DNA of 10,031 nucleotides, from NCBI GenBank assembly GCA_003024985.2, contig PXIH01S0042102.1, one strand, 5' to 3'. The stretch's first letter is position 1; each line of letters starts with the position of its first letter. Under the pieces are notes generated by a model. The model saw only the letters and a list, made by a program, of their open reading frames with translations. It ran no database searches and was not told the origin of the DNA. A program made the translations under genes and the position numbers. The stretch is from Euperipatoides rowelli (taxonomy: Eukaryota; Onychophora; Udeonychophora; Euonychophora; Peripatopsidae). Of this stretch, positions 1-6,802 are shown in pieces.

Positions 1-1048
1 CTTATTTTTTTTAAAAACATCTGGGATCCCTAAGTTTATGACATCAAAATACTCTCAAACTCAATAAGTTTTCAAAGGCAAAACACAATATCAGGCTATA
101 TGCAGCTACTGTATATTTATGTAATTTCATTCTTAAGTAATGTTTTTTTGAGGAAATTTTTTTAATTAAATGAAACAATTTTTTTAACAATTTTCTTTGT
201 AGATAAATGATAAAAAAAATCTATTTTGTGTGGCCTTTAATTTAACTAATAAAAACATTCGGAACTAAAAGACATTTGAAATGGAGAAATGTTAACGTAT
301 ACCGGAGTTACCCAACCAGTAGATTGTGACTGTTTATTGGTAGATCTTTATTTTGTTCTCAATTACGTGTACTTGGAATCATATCTTTGTTTTTATTTTT
401 TCTATTTGAATATAACATTAATTCTTATTTTTTATATATATCTTCCCTCACACCTACTGGAATCCTAAGTTACACATAGGCTAATCCTGGAAATGCCAAA
501 TATACAATTAATATACAATTGAAACAAATTTTATTAAATGTTTTTATGAATAAATCACACATTCCTTTATAATGAAAGACTAGACTTTCTTTTCTCTATT
601 TTTCTTTTTTTACACTTCACTCTGTGCAGGATGTTAATGAGGTGATAGGATGAGCTGGACCATTAGGCAAATGAATAGTAATTTTACCTGTAAGAATTCT
701 TATTTCTGTGCAAAAAAAACATTTTAAATTTATTTTTCTTTGTTTAAAAAATGTCATAGTCAAATTCTCTTTTTCTTAATGTAAGAGGAAAAGAGGAACA
801 TTAATATGCCTAATGAAAACAAAAAAGAAAGCCGATTGTCTTTTTTGTTTAAAAACTTATTAAATTAATCTAAACTATATATTAGCCTATATAGTACATT
901 ACTTTCTTTATTGAAATTTTCACAAAATTAAAAACTTATAAAATTTGTTTTTAATTTTGATATTTATTTTGTTCATATCGATTTGTTTATATTTTGATAC
1001 TTGTTTTGTTTAATAAGCATTGATATCAGATTCTAATTTTGTATCCTT

Positions 1049-1066
1049 CCCCCCCCCCCCNCCCCC
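1049..1066. repeat. Poly-C homopolymer containing an ambiguous base
   Basis: Twelve C bases, one N at 1061 and five more C bases. In such A/T-rich surroundings a pure C run this long is striking, and the N marks a place where reads did not agree on the base or the length. It sits about 80 bp left of the 1144-1470 miniature element but is not part of its inverted repeats. Confidence 0.95.
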
Positions 1067-1143
1067 ATACATAAGTAGATCAGGAGGTCACTCAACTATA
1101 TAAAAAAAAGCTTGCACCTACAAAAATTGTGGGACGTTTGAAT

Positions 1144-1470
1144 CATGGATGGTAAACCTTTCTCAACTAGTGTGCTACTTTGAAGTTTGGTTTATTACTT
1201 TCAAATTTCTATTATGCCACCTCTTATTTGCCTTAAAAAAATTTATGAAAGGCTTACCGGCTGCACATATCAGTGTTGCAACCTTCAAGTACTATGATTA
1301 TGACAAAAACGTTTCTAAATTATGCTAAGTTGGCCCAAATAATACTAGATTTTCAACTTGTACAATACTTGATAAAATACAAGACTTGTAGAAAAAATGT
1401 TAATGTGATCATGTGGTGTGCCACCAAATCTTGTTCACATGACACGTGTGTCAGAAGTTTGCCATCACTA
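1144..1470. mobile_element. Decayed hAT-type miniature inverted-repeat element
   Basis: The left end reads CATGGATGGTAAACC and the right end, reverse-complemented, reads TAGTGATGGCAAAC. Both resemble the hAT-style terminus CAGTGATGGCAAACC, and the shared core GATGGYAAAC is inverted at the two ends about 327 bp apart. The right subterminal part holds the near-palindrome GACACGTGTGTC (1441-1452), typical of such termini. The flanking octamers are GTTTGAAT (1136-1143) and CTTTAGAG (1471-1478). They agree at only four of eight positions, but the right copy fits the known hAT target preference nTYTARAn, so a mutated target-site duplication is plausible. There is no transposase; a 67-codon open frame at 1273-1476 lies within the element and is not considered a gene. 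The family assignment is from recalled terminal sequence, not a database match. Confidence 0.6.
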
Positions 1471-2407
1471 CTTTAGAGTATACCATCTCTTACAAATTTG
1501 AACATATTATAGAATAAATAAAATACAATTTAAGCAGTTTTCAATTATTCTTTATTCAATGTTGCTGCAAATTAATTTAGTACAAGGGAAAAGCAGTTTA
1601 ACCATTTTACAATATTTTTGTGCAATAAAATTAGTATGGCCTATTAAAAAAAATTTCATCAAACTGCAACAGATTAAAAAATATATAATATAATCAGCAG
1701 TGCCGCAACAAATACTAAATGGCAAGTGACCAATAATAAAGGATATTCAACAAAATTGGAATGCATCTTAACATTATTGCAAGTCCAATTCCAAATTTAT
1801 TGAAATACACATTTAAACCGATAAAAGATTGTCGTGTAGATATCTTTTTTTATACTTAAATAAAATTTAGAAAATTGATTATAACTATTTTTTTATACAA
1901 AAGACAAAGTTGAGTATATTTGACGATTTAAGTTACCTTATATATAATCTCACCTGAATTAAAAAAAAAAACAGAACAAGAATCCATCAGTTAAAATACA
2001 GATGTGTCTTGTAAATAATAAACTAAAAATAAATACCCTTACATACTGATAATAAAAGATAATCTTCGAAAAAAAAAAAAAAAGGGAGTTAGCATTTTGT
2101 TGTGTGAGGAAATAATACAACAGTTCCTGTGCACCAAAAGGGTGCCCGAGGAAAAGTATATTACAATACTTAAAACATAACGTTAAATTTCAGTTTTACA
2201 ATTATTCTTGAATACACTTTAATTCATTCTCATCCTAAATAATATAATAACTAAGTTAAATTACTAAATACTTTTCTTTTACTGAAATTTAAAGCTAGTA
2301 AAAAAATACATTATGTCCCACTTAAATAAAGAGAAAAAAATGTGAAAAGTTTTAATATTTTGCTGAAAACCAAAAGCAATTGATATTTAATAATTCAGGC
2401 TTAACTG

Positions 2408-2423
2408 TATTATTATTATTATT
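2408..2423. repeat. Short ATT trinucleotide microsatellite
   Basis: Five tandem TAT/ATT units in an otherwise irregular A/T-rich context. It is a simple sequence repeat inside the presumed intron. Confidence 0.85.
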
Positions 2424-2589
2424 AAACTTCCAAAATGAAATAAAATATATAATATATAAATAAATTCCCAGGTTCAAATATATCTTTAATAACATTCTTG
2501 TTATGATAAAATTATGATCGCTTTCTCTCTAAATAATATATGATTTAAAATAATGTTTTTCAAAATAAATCTTATCAAGTATCACATAA

Positions 2590-2619
2590 AGATACATACA
2601 TACTGTACATACATATACT
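2590..2619. repeat. Imperfect TACA tetranucleotide repeat
   Basis: Repeated TACATACATAC units interrupted by TACTG. It lies just left of the long A run and appears to be an ordinary degenerate microsatellite. Confidence 0.8.
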
Positions 2620-2633
2620 GCAAGTGAAAATTT

Positions 2634-2652
2634 AAAAAAAAAAAAAAAAAAA
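2634..2652. repeat. Poly-A run of 19 bases
   Basis: Nineteen uninterrupted A bases. It could be the tail of an old retroposed sequence, but no target-site duplication or body sequence supports that, so it is annotated only as a homopolymer. Confidence 0.9.
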
Positions 2653-2737
2653 TTAAAAATATACAATACATAGATGCAAAATTTAGAAAAGAAGAGAAAA
2701 TACTGCACTTCATAAATAGGATGTTTCCACCAACAGC

Positions 2738-2809
2738 TCAATAATAAAGAATAAGTCTCTCTTTGGCTTGAGCAGATAGTTGAGTCCAGTGGTGCTTGAT
2801 TCGAATATA
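2738..2809 (-). CDS. Tentative terminal exon of an unknown minus-strand gene
   Basis: Read on the minus strand, a pyrimidine-rich stretch (about 2813-2840) ends in ACACAG, giving a good splice acceptor at 2810-2811. An open frame of 23 codons then ends in TGA at 2738-2740. The peptide, which begins YIRIKHHWTQLSAQ and ends LILYY, has the charge and residue mix of an amphipathic protein helix rather than translated A/T noise, and the stretch is clearly richer in G/C than its surroundings. Against this, it lies inside the presumed PCTP intron on the opposite strand, no matching upstream exon was found, and no canonical AATAAA follows within several hundred bases (only a variant ATTAAA near 2484). 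No family is recognised. It may be an exon relic or chance. Confidence 0.2.
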   Translation of the reverse strand, partial: YIRIKHHWTQLSAQAKERLILYY

Positions 2810-3080
2810 CTGTGTACAACCACGGAAAAAAATTAAAAAGCCTGAAATGAAAATTAAGTGAAATTTATTGACCACTATTTGACCTAATTCAAGAAAATAA
2901 ATGAGTTTCACTGTATGAACAAATGTGTTTGCCATTCCTTAAATTATTAAACAAACTTTATTTACCTATCATATTTAAATGTCAAAATATTATCAATACT
3001 TTTTTCCCCTTGATCTAAGGATTGTTACAATGTCTTATTCATGAACCAATCAGACTCTACTATAAACCTATTAATTATTG

Positions 3081-3098
3081 CTTGACGATTATAAACAG
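3081..3098 (+). promoter_or_regulatory. 3' splice site (intron end) before the PCTP-like terminal exon
   Basis: The intron ends in ATAAACAG at 3091-3098. The choice is forced: the coding frame meets an in-frame TAA at 3072-3074, and the only AG between that stop and the conserved coding sequence is 3097-3098. The junction falls between codons (phase 0). The pyrimidine tract is weak; the region is A/T-rich with purines at 3084-3087. A possible branch sequence TTGAC lies at 3082-3086, but the spacing is short. Confidence 0.75.
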
Positions 3099-3284
3099 AC
3101 CATTGTTTTTACATCTGATGGCAAAGGAAGAACACAAATTTATATGTACTACTATGATGACCTTAAAGGTCGTATTCCCACTTGGCTGATCAACTGGGGA
3201 GCTAAGACAGGTGTTCCTGGTTTTTTGAAGAGCATGAAAAAGGCTTGTGAAGATTATGCCAAATTTAAGGAGAAACACCCGTAA
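3099..3284 (+). CDS. PCTP/STARD2-like START-domain protein, terminal coding exon
   Basis: This exon encodes the last 61 residues and the TAA stop (3282-3284) of a phosphatidylcholine transfer protein-like START-domain protein. Members of this family are soluble proteins that carry one phospholipid in a closed cavity between membranes. Direct evidence is the block MYYYDDLKGRIPTWLINW (exon residues 16-33) followed by GAKTGVPGFLKSMKKACEDY (34-53). This matches the known C-terminal strand and lid helix of vertebrate PCTP, where an IPSWLINWAAKNGVP motif ends the domain. Residues 1-15, including the SDGKG turn, match the preceding beta strand. The final KFKEKHP is slightly longer and more charged than the vertebrate end. 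Vertebrate PCTP is a little over 200 residues, so roughly the first 70% lies upstream outside the window. STARD7 and STARD10 are less likely because the IPTWLINW-GVP signature is PCTP's. The frame is intact, with no sign of decay; a retrocopy is unlikely given the intron-like stop just upstream. Confidence 0.9.
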   Translation, partial: TIVFTSDGKGRTQIYMYYYDDLKGRIPTWLINWGAKTGVPGFLKSMKKACEDYAKFKEKHP

Positions 3285-3300
3285 TGTTTATACTGTAGAT

Positions 3301-3376
3301 TGTACATACATTTATAAGTTTATATTTGTATAGGGAAAGAAAACATAGGTATTCTTTTTGTATATACTTGTATATA
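3301..3376 (+). promoter_or_regulatory. Cluster of three Pumilio-type (UGUANAUA) elements
   Basis: Exact matches to the PUF-protein recognition octamer UGUANAUA occur at 3301-3308 (TGTACATA), 3359-3366 (TGTATATA) and 3369-3376 (TGTATATA), all on the sense strand of the 3' UTR. PUF proteins bind such sites and usually repress or destabilise the mRNA. The word is A/T-rich and so fairly common here by chance, but three within 76 bases is more than composition would predict. Function is inferred. Confidence 0.45.
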
Positions 3377-3464
3377 AAAAATGTTGGATGACTTGCCAAA
3401 TTTTAATGTTTTTCCTATGCCCACGTTTTCTCAATTTATTCAGATTTGGTTGGTTATATCAAAA

Positions 3465-3470
3465 AATAAA
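3465..3470 (+). terminator. Poly(A) signal AATAAA of the PCTP-like gene
   Basis: Canonical AATAAA about 180 bases after the stop codon, followed by TAATTCTTGG and a modest G/T-containing stretch (3475-3505) that could serve as the downstream element. It is the first canonical hexamer after the stop codon. Confidence 0.6.
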
Positions 3471-3485
3471 TAATTCTTGGCAAAT

Positions 3486-4252
3486 CTGGACCTACTAATT
3501 TGTAACCAAAAAAATTGAAAATCCAGCAATTATCTTTACAGATTTCTCATTCCCAAATCTTGGAAGAAAATGAAAAATTAATACAGATAGACAAGCATGT
3601 TGATGATAATATTCTAATATAGTACATTAAAAAATTAATAATCAAGACCATGCATGTTGCTAAGAAATTTATTGTTTTTAATAATCTATTATGCACATGC
3701 ATCAATTTAACTCCAGGATCATCCAGGATAATCCGTATGGTATTTGTGAAAAGGCAATAGAATGTTGGCAATATGGCGCTTTTTTTGGTTGTGTATTTGC
3801 TTACAAAATAAAACATAATCCAAAGGAAACATAATTCCCATAATGTTCATCTTTTATAGTTAAAAACTTCATAGCATCTTTATTTATCTTTTCTATATAA
3901 ATGCAAGAGAGGAAAAAATATATTCATATCAACTTTCCTTTTTTTAATCATGTTCCATTGCTTTTGAAAATCCTGCACATTATCAATTTAAATATTGCTA
4001 TTGCTTTTATTGTTATTATTTTTACTTTCTTTTAGCTAGTTGCACAGGTATAAATAAAACATAATTTCCTTCCTTCATACAGTTGTGTTTTTTAAGACAA
4101 ATTTGCATATCAATTACATCAGGTATTACCAATTTGAGTACTTTTTAATGCTTAAAATGACCAACAGATATGATGTGAGGAATTCATTATTTTGTTGAAT
4201 AAATGGTATGGTACATATTTTCATACTTACAATCTCCAGGCAAAACTTGTTT
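3486..4252. other. Intergenic A/T-rich sequence between gene and mariner relic
   Basis: No coding region is supported. An 89-codon minus-strand open frame (3547-3816) lacks recognisable motifs and reads as translated A/T-rich sequence. Two further AATAAA hexamers (3807-3812, 4053-4058) could be alternative poly(A) signals for the gene upstream. T-rich tracts occur near 3780-3786 and 3939-3946. Confidence 0.65.
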
Positions 4253-4277
4253 TGCTTGGAAGTCCTGATAAGTCTTT
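4253..4277 (+). repeat. Left terminal inverted repeat of the mariner relic
   Basis: Best-matching partner of the right end; 16 of 25 positions agree with the reverse complement of 5353-5377, including the run CTGATAA. The first two bases (TG) stand where the TA target duplication should be, most simply a point change. Confidence 0.65.
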
Positions 4278-4310
4278 TACATTTCCTAATTCACTGCAAA
4301 GGAATGCTGA

Positions 4311-5313
4311 ATGGTGATGAAATAACTTTTCCTAAAAGGTTACTCGGGCAAACAAATTTATATGTCAGTTATATTAGGTGATACTTGTTCTTCTTGCTCC
4401 ACAGTCAAGAACTGGGTTACTTTGTTTAGAACAAGACATTTCAGCACAGAAGACAAGAATGTTCTGGGAGACCAATTCAAGTGATAATTCCGGAAAACAT
4501 GGATGCCATTCATGACATGATGTGAACAATCAAAGCATGTCCACTAAAAAGATAGCAGAGAATGAGTAAGCTATATTATTCACAATATTTTAGACATGAC
4601 AAAGCTCTTAGCCAAATGTCTCAATGCTGACCATAAGCATGATTGAGTGGTTGCCTCACAATCCATTTTGGATTGATTTTAGCGAAATCTTGTGGGATTT
4701 TTGAACAGTCTCGTAACTATGGATGAAGCTTGGATTTATATACACAGAAAACTGTATAATATATAACCCAGAAACCAAAGAACATTGCAAAGAATGGAGA
4801 CAGAGGTTCCCCAAATCCAAATAAGTTTAAGACACTGAAGTAAAGAAGCAAAGTGTTCGGGTCTGTCTTCTGGGACAAAGATGTAATTTTGTTTGTAGGT
4901 TACACAGAAAAGTGTGCTTCTATCAGGCAAAGTACTACATTGCAATTCTTGACAAACTGAAGCAGCAAATGGTCTAGGCAAACTTTCAAAAGAAATATTG
5001 TTTTTGCAAAACAATGTTGCCCCTCAAAAGGGATATATTACACAGCAGAAATAGGCAGATTTTCACTTTAAAGTTCTGAATCACCCGGCCTACTATTTCA
5101 TTTTACCCCTTTGGAGTACTATCTCTTTCTTACCACTTAAAAAAAAAAAAGACCTCAAGGGAAGTAAGTTTTCAAGCATTGAAAATGCCATATTACTTGT
5201 GGACAGGTGGTTTGCAGCACAACCAAAAAATGTTTCTTGAATGGGTTAAAGAAGTTAGAACAACAAAGTCATAAGTGTGTGGAGCTCTGTATTAAATATT
5301 TAGAGAAAATAAT
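4311..5313 (+). pseudogene. Mariner transposase, multiply frameshifted relic
   Basis: Conserved mariner transposase blocks appear in order but in shifting frames. The N-terminal helix-turn-helix part includes FLKGYSGKQIY (about 4327-4360) and STVKNWV; then FSTEDK and SGRPIQVIIPEN (4463 on); TMDEAWIYIH with the first catalytic Asp codon at 4722-4724; YNPETKEHCKEW; SVFWDKD; YYIAILDKLKQQM; LQNN; HPAY; and near the C-terminus RWFAAQPK and KLEQQSHKCVEL. The second catalytic position, normally Asp in LQDN, is Asn (AAC, 5010-5012), and the third is Glu (GAG, 5114-5116). These two codons lie 104 bases apart, one base short of the 105 expected for a D-34-D spacing. In-frame stops occur at 4323-4325 and 4523-4525 among others. 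The protein is certainly inactive. Confidence 0.9.
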
Positions 5314-5352
5314 TGTTACAATCCCGTAGTTTGTTGTTTTATTTACAAAGCT

Positions 5353-5377
5353 AAGGATTTATCAGCATCCCCTCGTA
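5353..5377 (-). repeat. Right terminal inverted repeat of the mariner relic
   Basis: Ends in CATCCCCTCGTA; its reverse complement starts TA-CGAGGGG, a start typical of mariner ends with the TA target duplication retained. It follows the transposase relic by about 40 bases, the expected order. Confidence 0.75.
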
Positions 5378-5380
5378 TTC

Positions 5381-5522
5381 TCTTGATGTCCAACCTGATC
5401 GCTATTCGGCACATTTTATTTATTTGTATTTTTTTTATCAAACCTTAGTGAATAAATAAAACCTGAACATTTTGTTTGTTACCTTAATTTTAGAGATTTT
5501 GGGAAAAGGTTGGACACCATTG
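5381..5522. mobile_element. Short inverted-repeat element with hAT-like ends
   Basis: GATGTCCAACCT at 5385-5396 and AGGTTGGACACC at 5507-5518 are inverted copies agreeing at 11 of 12 positions. The right end extended outward, read in reverse, is CAATGGTGTCCAACC, close to the CAGTGGTGTCCAACC type of hAT terminus. A second inner inverted pair (TTTATTTATT near 5414-5423 and AATAAATAAA near 5451-5460) could extend the stem. No coding sequence. No convincing 8-bp duplication is seen: the right flank is GTTTAGAC, while the left flank is occupied by the mariner end, which may have landed on or beside it. It could instead be a chance hairpin. Confidence 0.45.
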
Positions 5523-5530
5523 GTTTAGAC
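5523..5530 (+). repeat. Left target-site duplication of the hAT miniature element
   Basis: GTTTAGAC, repeated exactly at 5782-5789 on the other side of the element. It fits the hAT target consensus nTYTARAn at every fixed position. Confidence 0.85.
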
Positions 5531-5781
5531 CATGGTTCTTTAACCTGGTCCAGAATGCCCACCAGTGGTCGTTTTGCGATTTTTGATGGGCGGTAATGAA
5601 TTTACTATCCCCCCCCCCAAAAAAAAAAGCTTATCAAATCTGACAAGTCAACAAAACGTCCAGTCAACCACAAAAAAAAAAGCTCATCAAATCCGACATG
5701 AAAAGTTGGGCGGTGGTGTGTTGAAATCAGTGCAAAATATGTAAAAGTGGGCGGTAAACGAAAAAAGATTGAAGAACCCTG
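5531..5781. mobile_element. hAT-type miniature inverted-repeat element, 251 bp, with intact target duplication
   Basis: The element begins CATGGTTCTTTAACCT and ends, in reverse complement, CAGGGTTCTTCAATCT: terminal inverted repeats matching at most positions over about 16 bases. It is bounded by a perfect 8-bp direct repeat GTTTAGAC (5523-5530 and 5782-5789). Eight-base duplications of the nTYTARAn type and CAGNG-like ends are hallmarks of the hAT superfamily. Internally it holds a C10-A10 stretch (5609-5628), two near-identical 27-bp units (5619-5645, 5672-5698) and GGGCGG-containing subterminal repeats near both ends (5588, 5709, 5750). There is no open frame, so it is non-autonomous and would have depended on a transposase elsewhere. 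The perfect duplication suggests it is younger than the neighbouring mariner. Confidence 0.85.
5619..5698 (+). repeat. Tandem-like duplication inside the hAT miniature element
   Basis: Two 27-bp units (5619-5645 and 5672-5698), each ten A bases followed by GCTYATCAAATCYGACA, agree at 25 of 27 positions and start 53 bp apart. Both differences are T/C transitions. This is an internal duplication of the element. Confidence 0.85.
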
Positions 5782-5789
5782 GTTTAGAC
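5782..5789 (+). repeat. Right target-site duplication of the hAT miniature element
   Basis: GTTTAGAC, identical to 5523-5530; marks the right boundary of the inserted element. Confidence 0.85.
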
Positions 5790-6179
5790 AGTGTCTTAGT
5801 TTTTATTAAGTTCAAGTGTACATCTTCAGAGTTTGCACATTGCTTCTACTCTACTGACCAAATTTTTCAAGGAACCTCTTTTTACATTTAGTGTTGCCTT
5901 ATTCAGAACAAAGTCAGTAAAATCTAGCCATTTATAGAGTGTTTATCAAACCTCTACAAATATATTACAGCCTATTAATAAATTTTGAAATATTTTTATC
6001 TCCTATTTCTTAAACTTTTGGAAAAATATCAAAAATTCAACTTGTGACTCATTTCAAATGAGATGAGACTGAGAATTGCAGAAATAACACCAAATATCAG
6101 ATTTTAAGATGACAAAATCTAATTTTTGTTAATTTTTAACCTATTAAATGAACTATTAACTTAAAACAGTGCATTAAAT

Positions 6180-6480
6180 TAGATGGAATCGAACAGGGTG
6201 GTTTGTTTTAATCCCAATGTTGTAATCTTTCAACTCAATGCTGTGATTTATAATATTTTTTCAAATTGAATTGTCATCAGGACTGAATCTATATAACAAA
6301 TTTCAAGTCAATTGGATAATGGGAAGCGGGTAAAAAATTGATCGCTAAATTTGACCTGGAAAACAAACAGTGCAAGTTAATAAAAAAGTGGTAAAAAAAT
6401 CATTAATTCTTTTTTTAAAAACTTTCTAGCCAAATGGCCATAATTTGGTTTGCTCTGCAAAGATCAATTAATCGAGATTC
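6180..6480. repeat. Possible old interspersed-repeat relic
   Basis: This stretch contains phrases such as TTTCAAGTCAATTGGATAAT (6300-6319), GGGAAGCGGGT (6320-6330) and TTTGACCTGGAAAACAAACAG (from 6350, given here only to its 21-base limit in part). They resemble repeat consensus text I recall from several invertebrate genomes. No ends, target duplications or coding blocks are visible. A small hairpin CCAAAT-7-base loop-ATTTGG lies near 6430-6448. The repeat reading rests on memory of similar sequence and is weak. Confidence 0.25.
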
Positions 6481-6802
6481 TTTTCTATTTCCAACTGAGC
6501 AGACAGCTGGTTTTTTTTTTACAGCATTCTAGTATTTAATCCCAAAATGGCTTTTGTTATCTTTTTTTTTTTAAATGGCTTCTGTTTACTCCATCAGGCT
6601 TAATTAATTTTTAATCCTCAATTTATCAGGATGTTTCGGAATTGATGAATATTATTTTTCTAAGTAATTTAACCCATCCATTGAATATTTGAAATTTTAT
6701 TTTTAGTGAAAATTTTAGCACTAATTTTTACAGTATATTTTGGGGAAAAATTTTATAGAATTTTTGACTATGGGGCCACCGGCTCGTAGGATAACATTAC
6801 AT

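Larger units (their letters stand above)
1471..2737. other. A/T-rich non-coding stretch with simple repeats
   Basis: No gene, RNA or transposon is supported here. The sequence is dominated by A and T runs, including A runs near 1962-1971 and 2069-2083, and TA-rich patches near 1680 and 2444-2462. A short imperfect hairpin (GTGCACC, four-base loop, GGGTGCCC) occurs near 2130-2145, but nothing shows it has a role. Open frames on either strand are low-complexity translations. Confidence 0.7.
1..3098 (+). other. Probable last intron of the PCTP-like gene (partial, A/T-rich)
   Basis: Everything upstream of the splice acceptor at 3097-3098 is read as the final intron of the PCTP-like gene, at least 3.1 kb and open at the left edge. 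No preceding START-domain exon could be found: no stretch ending in a GT donor encodes the expected upstream START-domain strands. The sequence is mostly A/T runs with few long open frames. Recognisable contents are a poly-C tract (1049-1066), a decayed hAT-type miniature element (1144-1470), short ATT and TACA repeats (2408-2423, 2590-2619), a 19-base A run (2634-2652) and a tentative minus-strand exon (2738-2809). The intron assignment is inference from the exon; a gene boundary inside this stretch cannot be excluded. Confidence 0.6.
3285..3485 (+). other. 3' untranslated region of the PCTP-like gene
   Basis: A/T-rich sequence after the stop codon, running to just past the first AATAAA at 3465-3470, so roughly 200 bases if that signal is used. 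Later AATAAA hexamers at 3807-3812 and 4053-4058 would give longer forms ending before the mariner relic. The interval carries three Pumilio-type elements, described separately. The exact end is inferred. Confidence 0.6.
4253..5377 (+). mobile_element. Dead mariner-family (Tc1/mariner, DD34D) transposon
   Basis: A mariner copy with both ends still visible. The right end, reverse-complemented, begins TACGAGGGGATGCTGATAAA (5353-5377). The left end at 4253-4277 (TGCTTGGAAGTCCTGATAAG...) matches it at 16 of 25 positions, with the core CCTGATAA/GCTGATAA intact. Mariner elements insert at TA: the right flank still reads TA (5376-5377), while the left reads TG (4253-4254). The body between the ends is about 1.1 kb, slightly short for a mariner (about 1.3 kb), consistent with small deletions. 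It carries a broken transposase in the same orientation as the PCTP-like gene and cannot move by itself. Immediately to the right lie two hAT-like elements, so this spot has taken several insertions. Confidence 0.88.

Noticed and set aside
1273-1476. 67-codon open frame on the plus strand
   Set aside because: It lies inside the hAT-type miniature element and runs into its inverted-repeat end; no protein motif.
2128-2150. GTGCACC / GGGTGCCC hairpin
   Set aside because: Short and imperfect; no context to suggest a regulatory or RNA role.
2634-2652. Poly-A run as a retroposon tail
   Set aside because: No flanking direct repeats and no recognisable retroposed body next to it.
2764-2806. tRNA-like A and B box spacing (TGGCTTGAGC ... 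GATTCGAAT)
   Set aside because: No cloverleaf can be folded and neither box fits the consensus well; also no A-rich tail or target duplication for a SINE.
2529-2819. 96-codon open frame on the minus strand
   Set aside because: Half of it translates A/T runs and the TACA microsatellite into Phe- and Tyr-rich noise; it overlaps, in another frame, the tentative exon at 2738-2809, whose peptide is more protein-like.
3078-3098. Upstream extension of the PCTP-like exon to a TTG codon
   Set aside because: There is no ATG, an in-frame TAA lies just upstream at 3072-3074, and ATAAACAG at 3091-3098 is the intron end; the apparent YKQ match is most likely chance.
3075-3278. 67-codon open frame on the minus strand
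   Set aside because: Antisense shadow of the conserved PCTP-like exon.
3547-3816. 89-codon open frame on the minus strand
   Set aside because: No domain, no start context and composition like the surrounding A/T-rich sequence.
4736-5014. 92-codon open frame on the minus strand
   Set aside because: Antisense to the mariner transposase relic.
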